Counted from the first letter of the stretch, positions 1 through 10,500 are shown. The stretch is 64,000 nt of DNA from Tabrizicola sp. (GCF_030694085.1 NZ_JAUXZE010000009.1:186001-250000); one strand, 5' to 3'. Numbers and translations are program-made. Notes: generated by a model from the sequence alone, not told the origin.

Positions 1-888
1 CTTCTCGCCCCCGGTGAACTGCTTTGCGTCCGGGATCAGGTTCATCGGCGTGCCGTCAGCAAGGAGGCCCGCGATCTGCCCGGCGCGCTTCGCCAGGTCG
101 AAGTTGTTCTTCCAGACCGAGACCGTCTGCAACCCCTGCGCCACCCGGTTCAGCGCCGCCTTGTCGCCGTCCTGCCCACCGACCGGAACCGACAGCCCCG
201 CCGAGGTCAGCGCCTCGATCGCCGCACCGGCCATGCCGTCGTTCTGGGCCAGAACCGCGTCGACCTTGTTGCCGCTGTCGGCAAGGATCTTCTCCATTAC
301 CGCCTTGGCGTTCTCGGGCTTCCAGCCGTCGGCATTGGCTTCGCCGACAATGGTGATCTGGCCACCCGCCACCGCGGCACCGATGATCTCTTCCATGCCC
401 TGTCGCAGGAAGGTGCTGTTCGCATCGCTGGGATCGCCCAGGATAATGGCATAATTGCCCTCGGGCTGAACCTGCTTGACGATGGCCGCGATCAGGCGTC
501 CGACGCCGACGTTGTCGAAGGTCAGGTAGAACACCCGCTCATCCTCGATCATCCGGTCATAGCCCAGGATCGGAACGCCTGCCGCTGCTGCACGGTCGAC
601 GCCAGGGCCGATTGCCTCTTTGTCGACCGGCTGGATGATCAGCGCGTCGATGCCTTCCGAGACCAGCTTCTCGATGTCGCGTAGCTGCTGTTCGGCTGAA
701 CCGCCCGCATTGGTCGGGATATACTTGTTGCCGTTGCGCTCGATCATCGAACGCATCGCCGTGGCGTCCCAGCGCCACCGCGCTTCCTGGAAGTCCCCCC
801 AGGCGACACCAATCCTCTTGCCTTCAGCAAGCGCACCGGAAGCAAAGCTTGTGATGACCAAAGCTGCCGCGAGGATGAGGCTGCGCAT
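1..888 (-). CDS. xylF: Xylose-type sugar ABC transporter substrate-binding protein (3' end outside window)
   Basis: Periplasmic sugar-binding protein of the D-xylose XylF family. It delivers sugar to an ABC importer whose other genes must lie beyond base 1. The visible 296 residues begin with a signal peptide (hydrophobic to about residue 21, ALA/EGK). Two Rossmann-like lobes of a type I binding protein follow. XylF-like landmarks are YDRMI near residue 111, an FDN motif shortly after, a DGWKPENA segment and QNDGMAGAAIEAL. The gene runs off the left edge, so the C-terminus is unseen. It is divergent from a ROK repressor that probably controls it. Other pentose or ribose specificity cannot be excluded from sequence reading alone. 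Confidence 0.85.
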   Translation of the reverse strand, partial: MRSLILAAALVITSFASGALAEGKRIGVAWGDFQEARWRWDATAMRSMIERNGNKYIPTNAGGSAEQQLRDIEKLVSEGIDALIIQPVDKEAIGPGVDRAAAAGVPILGYDRMIEDERVFYLTFDNVGVGRLIAAIVKQVQPEGNYAIILGDPSDANSTFLRQGMEEIIGAAVAGGQITIVGEANADGWKPENAKAVMEKILADSGNKVDAVLAQNDGMAGAAIEALTSAGLSVPVGGQDGDKAALNRVAQGLQTVSVWKNNFDLAKRAGQIAGLLADGTPMNLIPDAKQFTGGEK

Positions 889-1102
889 GGGGTATCTCCT
901 CCAAGGATCGGGGCTCAACCAGGCTACCGCTTAAAGTTGAGTCACCTTTGGCCCAACGCTGCCACAACAATTTCAGTTGTCAAAATAATTCGTCTGACAG
1001 AAGCTGGGCATTCGCGAGTGTCGGGGCAAATCCGGCGAAATTAGGGTTAAGTGGTGGCGTCGCCTGCCACATTTGGCAACGTTTACTTCGGGGATCGAAT
1101 AA
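889..1102. promoter_or_regulatory. Divergent promoter region between xylF and the ROK regulator
   Basis: This 214-bp region separates two divergently transcribed genes and must hold both promoters. At 964-980 there is an inverted repeat, ACAAC and GTTGT around a 7-base AT-rich spacer, which is a reasonable operator candidate for the ROK regulator. No experimental or conserved box is recognised, so the operator assignment is inference. Confidence 0.4.
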
Positions 1103-2383
1103 ATGCCTGTTACGGCGACTCGGCCAGCCAGCGGTGACGGGCGCAAGGGTGTCGGGCCGCTGATCCCGCCGCTGACCGAAAGCCAGCGTCCGCTGCGCCA
1201 GCAGGTTTTCGACCTGGTGCGCGCCGCGGGCCTCATTCCGCGGGTGCAACTGGCCAAGGATCTGGGCGTCAGTCCCGCCACGGTCACCACCATCTCGTCC
1301 GAACTGATCGAGGCCGGCCTGATCGAGGAAGTCGCTGCCCCACGCGACAACGACGCCGGTCGCGGTCGTCCCGCCGTGGCGTTGGGCGTCCGCGCGCAAG
1401 CCCACCGTGTCGCCGGGATGAAGCTGTCCGACCGCGAGCATACCGCCGTGATCGTCGACTTTGCGGGCAAGCTGATCGCCGATGACGCAATCCCCCGCCA
1501 GCCCGGCCCGATGTCCCTGCCCGAGATCCTGGAAGCCATCGAGACGCTGCTGGCCCGCGTCTGTGCCAAGGCGGACATGAACCGGTCCGACCTTTCCGCC
1601 GTGGGCATCGGCCTGCCCGGCTTTGTCGACTGCGCCGAGGGAATGGTCTTCTGGTCCTCGATCCTGGCCGAACGCAACGTTCCCATTGCCGCCGCAGCGA
1701 CCGCCCGGCTGGGTCTGCCCGCCTATGTCGACAACGACGCCAACCTTGTCGCCCTGGCCGAGTTGTGGTTCGGCGCGGGTCGCAGCCTGTCGGACTTCGC
1801 CGTCGTGACCATCGAACACGGCGTCGGCATGGGGTTCGTGATGAACCACCGCATCTATCGCGGCGCGCAGCGGCTGGGGATGGAGTTAGGGCATACAAAG
1901 GTGCAGCTGGACGGCGCTTTGTGCCGCTGCGGGCAGCGCGGCTGCATCGAGGCCTATGTCGCCGACTACGCCCTCGCGCGCGAGGCGGCGACGGCGCTGA
2001 ACTGGGGTCACAAGGAAAGCCAGCCGATCAACGTGCTTCTCGAAAGCCTTTACGACCACGCCAAGGCCGGGAACGTGACGGCAAAGTCGATCTTCCGCCG
2101 CGCCGGGCGCTATCTGGCGCTGGGGCTGTCGAACGTGGTCAACCTCTTCGACCCCTCTCTGATCATCCTGTCCGGCGAAAGGATGCGCTACGACTACCTC
2201 TACGCCGCCGAAACACTGGCCGAGATGGACAATCTTGCGATCAACACCGGCCGCCCGCGCCCGCCCATCGAGATCCACGCCTGGGGCGACCTGCTCTGGG
2301 CACATGGCGCAGCCGCACTGGCCCTGTCGGAAGTGACCGAGGCGATCCTGTCATCGGCCGCCCGCGAAATTGCCGCACAATAG
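1103..2383 (+). CDS. ROK-family transcriptional regulator (XylR-like)
   Basis: 426-residue repressor of the ROK/NagC family. The N-terminal winged helix-turn-helix is at about residues 28-75, with the recognition segment VSPATVTTISSELIEAGL. The C-terminal sugar-kinase-like domain carries the ROK zinc motif CRCGQRGCIEAY (CxCGxxGCxE) near residue 275 and an EHGVGMGF segment. Because it is divergent from xylF, the expected role is xylose- or pentose-responsive control of that transporter. The GH3 gene starts 8 bp downstream of its stop, so the two are probably cotranscribed. Family assignment is firm; the effector is inferred from context. Confidence 0.88.
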   Translation: MPVTATRPASGDGRKGVGPLIPPLTESQRPLRQQVFDLVRAAGLIPRVQLAKDLGVSPATVTTISSELIEAGLIEEVAAPRDNDAGRGRPAVALGVRAQAHRVAGMKLSDREHTAVIVDFAGKLIADDAIPRQPGPMSLPEILEAIETLLARVCAKADMNRSDLSAVGIGLPGFVDCAEGMVFWSSILAERNVPIAAAATARLGLPAYVDNDANLVALAELWFGAGRSLSDFAVVTIEHGVGMGFVMNHRIYRGAQRLGMELGHTKVQLDGALCRCGQRGCIEAYVADYALAREAATALNWGHKESQPINVLLESLYDHAKAGNVTAKSIFRRAGRYLALGLSNVVNLFDPSLIILSGERMRYDYLYAAETLAEMDNLAINTGRPRPPIEIHAWGDLLWAHGAAALALSEVTEAILSSAAREIAAQ

Positions 2384-2391
2384 GACTTCTC

Positions 2392-4059
2392 ATGGACCAG
2401 ATCGATCACATCCTTTCCGCCGCGCCATTCAAACTGGAGGCCGCCGGGCGAGGCTGGGTCCGCACCACCCTGGCCGGAATGGACCGGACCACGAAGGTCC
2501 GACAGCTTTTCGTGCACATCTGCTTTGGCACCGGTCCCGAGGTGGTCGAGCGCATGGCGGCTCTTGCTCCCGCCGGGTTGACGAAGTTCTTCGGCCCGGA
2601 CGCCCAGGCCGAGCTTGACACGCTGGACGCCCTGCGCGGGTCTGCAGCCATTCCCTACCTCGTCAGCGCCGATCTTGAGGGCAGCCGGATGAGCCCCTCC
2701 TTCGGGACCGAGGTGCCGAACCCCCTGGCCCTGGCCGCCGTGGACGACGTGCAGGCCTCGGCCACCGTCGCCCGGATCATGGCCGAAGAGGCGCGGGCGG
2801 CGGGCGTGAACTGGTCCTTCACCCCGGTCATCGACATCAACGCGCTCTTCCGGTCTCCCATCGTCGCGACGCGCGGCCTGGGATCGGACCCCACCCGCAT
2901 CCGCGAGCACGCCCTGGCCCATATCCGCGAATTGCAGGCGGCGGGAGTCGCTGCAACTGTCAAGCACTGGCCCGGCGAAGGGCACGACGACCGCGACCAG
3001 CACCTTGTCACCACGATCAACCCGCTGTCGGTCGACGACTGGCACGCCAGCCACGGTGCGCTGTACCGCGCCGCCATCGACGCCGGGGTAATGTCGGTGA
3101 TGTCCGCCCACATCGCCTTGCCGGCCTATGTGCTGGCGCACGACCCGGACGCGGGGCTTGAGGCATACCGTCCCGCCTCGGTCTCTCGCCTGCTGAACCA
3201 GACGCTTTTGCGGGATGAGCTGGGCTTCAACGGCCTCATCGTGTCGGATGCGACGCCGATGGCTGGCCTTGGCGCCTGGGCGCACCGCGACGTGGCGCTG
3301 CCGGAAGTGGTGTCGTCGGGCTGCGACATCATCCTGTTCTCCGACGAACCCGAAGCCGACGTCGCCCGGATCGAAGCCGCGCTGGACGATGGCCGGATCA
3401 CCCCTGAACGGCTGGACGAAGCGATGATCCGCGTCCTGGGCCTGAAAGCTGCGCTTGGCCTGCACCAGACCGGCAAAGCCCCGGCGGATCGGTCGAAGCT
3501 TGCCACCGCTGCCAGCGCAGAGGCCGCGCGCAAGATCACCGCCCGCGCGCCGACGCTGGTCAAGGACGTGCAGGGCATCCTGCCGCTGTCTCCAGACCGC
3601 CACCGCCGGGTGCTGGTCTACACGACTGGCATCGTTACCCCCCTGCACGGCGACGGGATGCCGATGCTTTTCCCCGACCTGCTGCGCGCCGAGGGCTTTG
3701 ACGTCACGCTTTACGACCCCGCCACCCGGCCCGATCCGCGCAACTTTGACCTGGTGCTTTATGTCATGGCCGAGGAAACGCTCCTCACTCGGGGCCGCAT
3801 CTTCCTGGATTGGAACCGCCTGACGGGCGGCATGTTCGGCGCGATGGTGCGCCCCTGGCACGAGGTGCCGACGGTACTGATCTCCTTCGGCTATCCCTAC
3901 TATCTGTATGACGCCCCGCGCCTGCCTTGCGTGGTCAACGCCTATGCGACGATGGACACGATGCAGCGCGCAACGCTGGACTGCCTTCTGGGCCGCGCCA
4001 GGTTTCAGGGGACAAACCCGGTCGACCCGTTCTGCGGCCAGCCCGACGCGCGCTACTGA
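2392..4059 (+). CDS. Glycoside hydrolase family 3 protein (NagZ/beta-glycosidase type)
   Basis: 555-residue cytoplasmic GH3 enzyme with no signal peptide. It has a TIM-barrel N-terminal domain with KHWPGEG followed by a D-x-H (residues near 200-210), matching the KH(F/S)PGHG...DSH loop of NagZ-type enzymes, and SDATPM near residue 283, where the Asp is the expected nucleophile. The C-terminal 170 residues resemble the second GH3 domain. The position directly after a xylose-type regulator suggests action on a xyloside or an imported oligosaccharide rather than on peptidoglycan. Beta-N-acetylhexosaminidase activity remains possible because of the NagZ-like His-Asp loop. The ATG at 2392 follows the regulator stop by 8 bp. 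Confidence 0.8.
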   Translation: MDQIDHILSAAPFKLEAAGRGWVRTTLAGMDRTTKVRQLFVHICFGTGPEVVERMAALAPAGLTKFFGPDAQAELDTLDALRGSAAIPYLVSADLEGSRMSPSFGTEVPNPLALAAVDDVQASATVARIMAEEARAAGVNWSFTPVIDINALFRSPIVATRGLGSDPTRIREHALAHIRELQAAGVAATVKHWPGEGHDDRDQHLVTTINPLSVDDWHASHGALYRAAIDAGVMSVMSAHIALPAYVLAHDPDAGLEAYRPASVSRLLNQTLLRDELGFNGLIVSDATPMAGLGAWAHRDVALPEVVSSGCDIILFSDEPEADVARIEAALDDGRITPERLDEAMIRVLGLKAALGLHQTGKAPADRSKLATAASAEAARKITARAPTLVKDVQGILPLSPDRHRRVLVYTTGIVTPLHGDGMPMLFPDLLRAEGFDVTLYDPATRPDPRNFDLVLYVMAEETLLTRGRIFLDWNRLTGGMFGAMVRPWHEVPTVLISFGYPYYLYDAPRLPCVVNAYATMDTMQRATLDCLLGRARFQGTNPVDPFCGQPDARY

Positions 4060-4065
4060 CCGCTC

Positions 4066-4127
4066 CTCGTTCGACTGCGTCTCCTCCTCGCTGGACAACC
4101 GCGAGCAGTCACGCAGTCGTCGACGAG
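4066..4127. repeat. Long imperfect inverted repeat between convergent genes
   Basis: Arms at 4066-4080 and 4111-4127 (sharing CGACTGCGT/ACGCAGTCG and CTCG/CGAG) enclose a smaller hairpin, CTCGC at 4087 with GCGAG at 4101. It fills the gap between the GH3 stop and the BrkB stop. It could serve as a bidirectional terminator, but neither side has a clear T-tract. Confidence 0.5.
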
Positions 4128-4964
4128 CTACTCCCGGCGCATCCGCGCATCCAGCTCCGCATTGATCGCCCCACCCAGCAGCACGGCCCAGACCGACAGG
4201 TAGAGCCACATCATCAGGATGATCACCGCGCCGATCGATCCGTAGAAGACGTTGTAGCTGTTGAAGTTCGCCAGGTAGACCGAAAAGCCGATCGACACTC
4301 CGGCCCAGGCCACGGCCGCCACCACCACGCCGACGCTGAACCAGGGTGAGCGGAACCCGCCCGGCACGTTGGGACCAAAGCGATACAGGATCGACAGGCA
4401 GGTCACAACCAGCAGGAACATCGCGCCCCAGGGCAGGACCTTGGTCAGCCAGGCCTCGAAAGTACCGAAGGTCACGAAACCCAGCAGGATCGGCACAACG
4501 ACAACGGTGACCAGCGCCACGAACAGCGCCCCGATCAGCGCGGCGGTAAGCAGGAAATCCACCGCCCAGCCCCATAGCCAGCTGCGGGGTCGCGATCGGT
4601 GCACCACGTCCAGCCCCTGCACCAGCGCCGAGACGCCCGCCCGCGCCGAATAAAGCGCAATCAGCAGTGACAGGATCGTCGTCCATTGCAGTGCCGTGCG
4701 CGGGGCGGAAATGAGGCCCATCACCTGATCATGAACCAGCGCCCTCGCCTCGGGCGGCAGGAAACGCTCGGCGATGGACAGGTAGCCCTCGATTGCCCTT
4801 GGATCGGCGAACATCCCCCAGACCGCAATGGCAGCAGCAAGGCCCGGAAAGACCGCGAACATGGCGAAGAAGGCCACGCCCGCTGCAATCAGTCCGAAAT
4901 GCCCATCCCCGACCCGCGTCCAGACGCAGACCAGGAACTCCCACACTTCGCGCACGATCTTCAT
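4128..4964 (-). CDS. YihY/BrkB family inner-membrane protein
   Basis: 278-residue integral membrane protein of the YihY/BrkB (UPF0761) family. About six hydrophobic segments are visible, including GLIAAGVAFFAMFAVFPGLA near residue 25, which contains the family AFFxxFxxFP signature. Further helices lie near 90, 140, 180, 210 and 245. YihY proteins are inner-membrane proteins of unsettled function; the old RNase BN label is not supported. The gene is divergent from the aldo-keto reductase, and its ATG lies 86 bp from that gene's start. Confidence 0.85.
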   Translation of the reverse strand: MKIVREVWEFLVCVWTRVGDGHFGLIAAGVAFFAMFAVFPGLAAAIAVWGMFADPRAIEGYLSIAERFLPPEARALVHDQVMGLISAPRTALQWTTILSLLIALYSARAGVSALVQGLDVVHRSRPRSWLWGWAVDFLLTAALIGALFVALVTVVVVPILLGFVTFGTFEAWLTKVLPWGAMFLLVVTCLSILYRFGPNVPGGFRSPWFSVGVVVAAVAWAGVSIGFSVYLANFNSYNVFYGSIGAVIILMMWLYLSVWAVLLGGAINAELDARMRRE

Positions 4965-5050
4965 GGCGCCAGCATCCCCCGGAAAGCCGCCCGGCGCAAC
5001 TTGAAGCCGCTCTGCCGCCGTCGCATGATGGCACCGACAGGAGGATCCCC

Positions 5051-6076
5051 ATGACCTACACCCCCGCCGCCGACCGCTATCAGCGGATGATCTACAACCG
5101 CTGCGGCCGGTCGGGCCTTAAGCTGCCCGCGATCAGCCTTGGTCTTTGGCACAACTTCGGCCATGACACGCCGCACGCCACCAAACAGGCGATCTGCCGC
5201 ACCGCCTTCGACCTTGGCATTACCCATTTCGACCTTGCGAACAACTACGGCCCGCCGCCCGGTAGCGCCGAAGAGGCGTTCGGAGAACTGCTGGCGACCG
5301 ACTTCAGCGGCCTGCGGGACGAGCTGATCATCTCGTCCAAGGCCGGTTACCTGATGTGGGACGGCCCTTACGGCGAATGGGGTAGCCGCAAATACGTCAT
5401 CGCCTCCTGCGACCAGTCGCTGAAGCGGATGGGTCTTGATTACGTCGACATCTTCTATTCGCACCGCTTCGACCCCGACACCCCGCTGGAAGAGACGATG
5501 GGTGCCCTTGACCACATCGTCCGCTCGGGCCGCGCGCAGTATATCGGCATCTCCAGCTACAACAGCCAGCGCACGCGTGAGGCAGTGGCGATCCTGAAGG
5601 ATCTTGGCACGCCCCTGCTGATCCACCAGCCCAGCTACAACATCCTGAACCGCTGGGTGGAAACCGACGGCCTGAAGGACACGCTGAAAGAGCTTGGCGT
5701 GGGGTCGATCGCCTTTGTCCCGCTGGCACAGGGCATCCTGACCAACAAGTACCTCAACGGTATTCCCGCAGGCAGCCGGGCGGCGCAGGACAAGTCGCTG
5801 CACCCTTCGGTGGTGGAAAAAGCGCTTGGTTCGGTCAGAAAGCTGAACGACATGGCCGCCGCCCGAGGCCAGACGCTGGCGCAGATGGCGCTGGCCTGGG
5901 TCCTGCGCAACGGCGGGATCACCACTGCGCTGATCGGCGCATCGAGGCCGGAACAGGTGGTGGACTGCGTCGGCGCGTTGCAGAAACTGGACTTCACTGC
6001 GGAAGAACTCGCGCAGATCGACTCCATCTCGGAAGAAAAGGACATCAACCTCTGGGCGCGGTCGTCCGAGGATTGA
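5051..6076 (+). CDS. Aldo-keto reductase, L-glyceraldehyde 3-phosphate reductase (YghZ) type
   Basis: 341-residue NADPH-dependent aldo-keto reductase. The catalytic tetrad is readable: Asp and Tyr in DLANNYG (near residue 60), Lys in SSKAGY (near 98) and His in FYSHRFD (near 138). The NADPH-binding C-terminal segment carries ALIGASRPEQ. Length, the GLWHNFG start and the LWARS end match the YghZ/Gpr group, which detoxifies L-glyceraldehyde 3-phosphate and related aldehydes. The ATG at 5051 is preceded by AGGAGGATCCCC, a good ribosome site. Substrate identity is inferred from the family. Confidence 0.88.
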   Translation: MTYTPAADRYQRMIYNRCGRSGLKLPAISLGLWHNFGHDTPHATKQAICRTAFDLGITHFDLANNYGPPPGSAEEAFGELLATDFSGLRDELIISSKAGYLMWDGPYGEWGSRKYVIASCDQSLKRMGLDYVDIFYSHRFDPDTPLEETMGALDHIVRSGRAQYIGISSYNSQRTREAVAILKDLGTPLLIHQPSYNILNRWVETDGLKDTLKELGVGSIAFVPLAQGILTNKYLNGIPAGSRAAQDKSLHPSVVEKALGSVRKLNDMAAARGQTLAQMALAWVLRNGGITTALIGASRPEQVVDCVGALQKLDFTAEELAQIDSISEEKDINLWARSSED

Positions 6077-6084
6077 CGATGCAA

Positions 6085-6115
6085 ACCCAAGATTTTTCGT
6101 CGAAAAATCTTGGGT
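6085..6115. terminator. Bidirectional rho-independent terminator
   Basis: Perfect hairpin, ACCCAAGATTTTT with its complement around CGTCG. It lies between the convergent aldo-keto reductase and the phytase-like gene. The A/T-rich upper stem supplies U-runs in both directions. Confidence 0.85.
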
Positions 6116-6131
6116 CGCACTGTTGCTGGAC

Positions 6132-7475
6132 TTACTTCGCCGCCAGAAGCTCCGGCACGGACAGCAGCACGAACTCGTTGTCCATCGCCTTGTCCAGCGC
6201 CCGGCCCGAGGAGTAGGGCAGGTTGTTGTCCACCGCGACCATGATATGCGTGTCGTCCACCTTCATCACGTCCTCGATGGTGAAGAACGGCAGGGTGAAG
6301 GTCCCTGCGACGCCTCCGACCGTCTCGACCCGCGCCTTGCCCTCGGGGTCGGCGATGGTCATCAGGTCAACATGGCCCAGCCGCTTCACAAAGCCCTCGG
6401 CGTCGACTTGCGCCGTGTCGATCAGCACCACGCGCTTGACCAGTGCAGGCAGCGGGAAGCAGTCCGGCGCCGGATCGCCCGCGCATTTCAGCGCCGGCAG
6501 CCCCTCGCCATTGTCGCGCTCGATCACCAGGGCGCGGGTGGCGTCGATGAAGTTGAAATCACCGATCGCCGTCGCACCCTCGGCCAGCGCAAACTTGAAC
6601 TCGGCTCCGGTCCATTCGCCCTTGGCCGGATCGAAAGCCCGCACCGGCAGCGCCGTGCCCGCAGGCTTTCCATCCTCGCCCAACAGGGGCTTTTCGGCCA
6701 TCGCCCACAAAAGGTTCGTCCCCGGCTGCAGCGCCATGCCTTCGTAGCCGCCCGACCGCTGCACGGTCCAATCCTTGCCCGCCACGGACACAGCGCTGAT
6801 GCCGGGGGTGTCCGGCCCCTTCAGCTGCACATCACCCTGCATCGTCGGATAGACCGCCAGCACTTTCCCATCCAAGCTGACGCGCAGGATGTAAGGCCCG
6901 AACTCCTCACCGATCCACAGCTCACCGTTCAGAAGCTGGATGCTTTCGGGGTCGAAGTCCGCGCCGGTCAGATAGCGGCTGTCGCTGCCCTCATAGGCGA
7001 TGCGGAACGGGACCTTCATATCGGGATCGCGCAGGAAGACCGTCTGGTTGACCGCAACCGCGCCGGTCGCGAAATCCGGCGTCATGCGGTGGAAGGCCAG
7101 CAAGGCATCGGGGCTGTTCGCCTTGGTGCCAAAGCCGTTGTCGGCCAGAACGTAGATCGACCCATCCTCGGCCAGGTTCATCGCAAAGCCCGACATACCC
7201 TGCAACGGCTGCCCATCGAAGGGAAGCGACAGGCCCGTGAGCCGTTTGCCATGCATCGCGCCAGTGTCGCCGGGAACCGTCCCCGCTTCCATCGCGCGCG
7301 CGGCTCCGGTGAACTTGCCCGACATCTGCGCATCCTGCGGCGCATCGGCGGGCGCGGGGATATAGGTCGCCGCCGGGATCAGGGCATGGCCCGCCAGCGT
7401 GGCAGGAAACGTCGTCTCGGCAGCCACAGGCAGGCTGACAAGGGCGGTGCAAAGGGTCAAGGCTGACAGGCGCAT
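6132..7475 (-). CDS. Exported esterase-like protein with phytase-like domain
   Basis: 447-residue exported protein with a signal peptide at residues 1-19 (VAA/ETT). The rest matches the phytase-like beta-propeller domain (esterase-like activity of phytase, PF13449). Recognisable segments are GLSLPFDG, GMSGFAMNLAEDGSIYVLADNGFG, an IQLLNGELWIGEEFGPYILR stretch, YEGMALQP, and the C-terminal AVDNNLPYSSGR. Such proteins are periplasmic and probably hydrolyse phosphoesters or act as calcium-binding propellers, but the substrate is unknown. It is a single gene between a terminator and the glt operon. Domain call is good; activity is inferred. Confidence 0.8.
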   Translation of the reverse strand: MRLSALTLCTALVSLPVAAETTFPATLAGHALIPAATYIPAPADAPQDAQMSGKFTGAARAMEAGTVPGDTGAMHGKRLTGLSLPFDGQPLQGMSGFAMNLAEDGSIYVLADNGFGTKANSPDALLAFHRMTPDFATGAVAVNQTVFLRDPDMKVPFRIAYEGSDSRYLTGADFDPESIQLLNGELWIGEEFGPYILRVSLDGKVLAVYPTMQGDVQLKGPDTPGISAVSVAGKDWTVQRSGGYEGMALQPGTNLLWAMAEKPLLGEDGKPAGTALPVRAFDPAKGEWTGAEFKFALAEGATAIGDFNFIDATRALVIERDNGEGLPALKCAGDPAPDCFPLPALVKRVVLIDTAQVDAEGFVKRLGHVDLMTIADPEGKARVETVGGVAGTFTLPFFTIEDVMKVDDTHIMVAVDNNLPYSSGRALDKAMDNEFVLLSVPELLAAK

Positions 7476-7565
7476 GGCAAGGTCTCCGCTGGTGAATGAC
7501 CAGCACTTGCTGCGGCCACAGGGTTACGCCCGTGTGAAGGCCAGGAAACGATCACGCAACAATCT

Positions 7566-7590
7566 GCGCCCGGCCTTTGGGGCCGGGCGC
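7566..7590 (-). terminator. Terminator hairpin downstream of gltB
   Basis: Perfect 10-bp stem GCGCCCGGCC/GGCCGGGCGC with a 5-base loop, starting 6 bp past the gltB stop. The following minus-strand bases are only weakly T-rich, so efficiency may be moderate. Confidence 0.7.
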
Positions 7591-7596
7591 ACGGGA

Positions 7597-10500
7597 TCAC
7601 TCGGCGGGGACCTTCGCCACCCCGTCCGACAGCGGATAGGGCAGGCGGCTGACCATCTCGTGCGGGCAGACCTGCAGGAAGTTCCGCCGCTCGCTGTCCC
7701 AGTTGCCCAGTATACGCTCGGCGATCCGGCTGCCGGTTTCCTCCAGATGCCGGGAAATCAGGCCCTTCAGCTGCATCTCCCAGTGCGGATGTTCGACAGC
7801 ACAGGTCAGGATCGATTCCAGGTTCATGAAGTCCTCGGCCACGCCATCGGGGTCATAGACATAGGCCATCCCGCCCGTCATCCCCGCCCCGAAGTTCGCG
7901 CCGATCCGTCCCAGGATCACCGCGACGCCGCCGGTCATGTACTCGCACCCGTTCGACCCGCAGCCTTCCACGACCACCGAAGCGCCAGAGTTCCGCACCG
8001 CGAAGCGCTCCCCGGCCCGACCCGAGGCGAACAGGAACCCATCGGTCGCACCGTACAGAACGGTGTTCCCGATGATCGTGTTCTCCTCGGCCTTCAGCGG
8101 CGAGGACATCAGCGGCCGCACGGTGATCGTGCCGCCCGACAGGCCCTTGCCCACATAGTCGTTGGCGTCGCCCTGCACTTCCAGCTTCAGCCCCCGGACG
8201 CTGAACGCCCCCAGCGACTGCCCGCACGACCCCGTCAGCTTCACCGTCAGATGGTCCGGCTGCAACGCGTTCCGCATCCCGAACTTCTTGACGATATGGC
8301 TGGAAGCCCGCGTCCCGATGGTCCGCAGCGTGTTCCGCACGGCATAGGACAGCTGCATCTTCTCGCCGTCCTCGAAGAACCGGTGACCGTCCTTGATGAT
8401 CTCGGCGTCCAGCGTGTCTGGCACGGCATTGCGCGGCTTGGTGCGGTCATAGGTGATCGCCCGCGCCCCATCGACGCTGATCAGCATCGGGTTCAGGTCA
8501 AGGTCATCCAGGTTCGCCGCACCGCGCGAAACCTGCGTCAGCAGATCAGCCCGCCCGATGATCTCGTCCATGCTCCGAGCACCAATCGACGCGAGAATCT
8601 CCCGCACTTCCTGCGCGTAGAAGGTGATCAGGTTCACCACCTTGTCCGCGCTGCCGGTGAACTTCGCGCGCAGAGCTTCGTTCTGGGTGCAGACGCCCAC
8701 CGGGCAGGTGTTCGACTGGCACTGACGCACCATGATGCAGCCCATCGCGATCAGCGCGGCGGTGCCAATACCGTATTCCTCGGCCCCCATCATCGCCGCC
8801 ATGACGATGTCGCGGCCGGTCCGCAGCCCGCCATCGGTCCGCAAGGTCACCCGCTCCCGCAGGTTGTTCATCGCGAGAACCTGATGCGCCTCGGTCAGGC
8901 CCATCTCCCACGGCAGGCCCGCGTACTTGATCGACGTGGCGGGGGAAGCCCCCGTCCCGCCGTTGTGGCCCGAGATCAGGATCACGTCGGCCTTGGCCTT
9001 CGCCACCCCCGCCGCAATCGTGCCGACACCGCTGGACGACACCAGCTTGACCGTCACCTTGGCGCGTGGGTTGATCTGTTTCAGGTCATAGATCAGCTGC
9101 GCGAGGTCCTCGATACTGTAGATATCGTGGTGCGGCGGCGGGCTGATGAGAGTCACCCCCGGCGTCGAATGGCGCAGCCGCGCGATCAGCGCCGTGACCT
9201 TCATCCCCGGCAGCTGGCCGCCCTCGCCGGGCTTGGCACCTTGCGCGACCTTGATTTCCAATTCTTCGCAGGCGTTCAGATACTCCGCCGTCACCCCGAA
9301 CCGGCCCGAGGCAACCTGCTTGATCTTGGCGGACGGGTTGTCACCGTTCGGTTCCGGCACGAAATGCGCCGGGTCCTCGCCGCCCTCGCCCGAGTCCGAC
9401 TTCGCCCCGATCCGGTTCATCGCCACGTTCAGCGTCTTGTGCGCTTCGGGCGACAGCGCCCCCAGCGACATCCCCGGCGTCACGAACCGCTTGCGGATCG
9501 AGGTGATCGACTCCACCTCCTCGATCGGCACCGGCTTGCCCAGGGTCTTGATGTCCAAGAGATCCCGCAGATGGATCGGCGGGTTCGCCCGCATCGCGGC
9601 GGAATACTGCTTCCAGATGTCATAGGACGCCCGGTCACAGGCCGATTGCAGCATGTGCATGGTCTGCGCTTCCCAGGCGTGCTTCTCGCCAGACCGCCGC
9701 GCCTTGTAGAAGCCGCCGATGGGCAGCACGTCCGCGCCGCCCAGCCAGCCGCGCTTGTGGACCTCTTCCAGCTTCTGCTCCACGCCGGTCAGGCCGATGC
9801 CGGAAATGCGCGACTGCATCCCCGGGAAATACTCGGCCACCATCGCGCGGGACAGACCGACAGCCTCGAAGTTCAGACCACCGCGATAGCTGGAGATAAC
9901 GCTGATCCCCATCTTCGACATGATCTTCAACAGACCCGCGTCGATGGCATCCCGATACCGCCGCATCGCATCGGTGAGGGACCCATCCAGCAGCCCCCGA
10001 TCAATCCGGTCGGCAATGGAATCCTGTGCGATATACGGGTTCACCGTCGTCGCGCCCGAGCCGATCAGCACGGCGAAATAATGCGGGTCGATGCACTCTG
10101 CCGACCGCACGTTGATCGAACAGAACGTCCGCAGCCCTTTCCGTGTCAGCCACGAATGAACGGCGGAGGTCGCCAGGATCATCGGCATGCCGACCTTCTC
10201 CGGCCCCTGATGCTCATCCGTCAGCACCAGCTGCCCGGCCCCCGACCGCACCGCATCTTCCGCTTCACCGCGAATACGCTCCAGCCCCTGCCGCAGGTCG
10301 TCCAGCCCCTCTCCAACCGGGAAGGTGCAGTCGATGAATGCCACCTGATCGCCGAACCGCTGCACCATCACCTCGAACTCGCGGTTCGCGACGAAGGGGC
10401 TTTCCAGGACAAGGATCTCGGTCTGGGAGTTGTTCTCGTCCAGCACGTTCCGCAGGTTGCCGAACCGCGTCTTCAAGGACATCACCCGGCCTTCGCGCAA

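Noticed and set aside
2200..4686. Minus-strand open frame of 828 codons
   Set aside because: It runs antisense to the GH3 gene and through part of BrkB in another frame. No recognisable protein; a codon-bias artefact.
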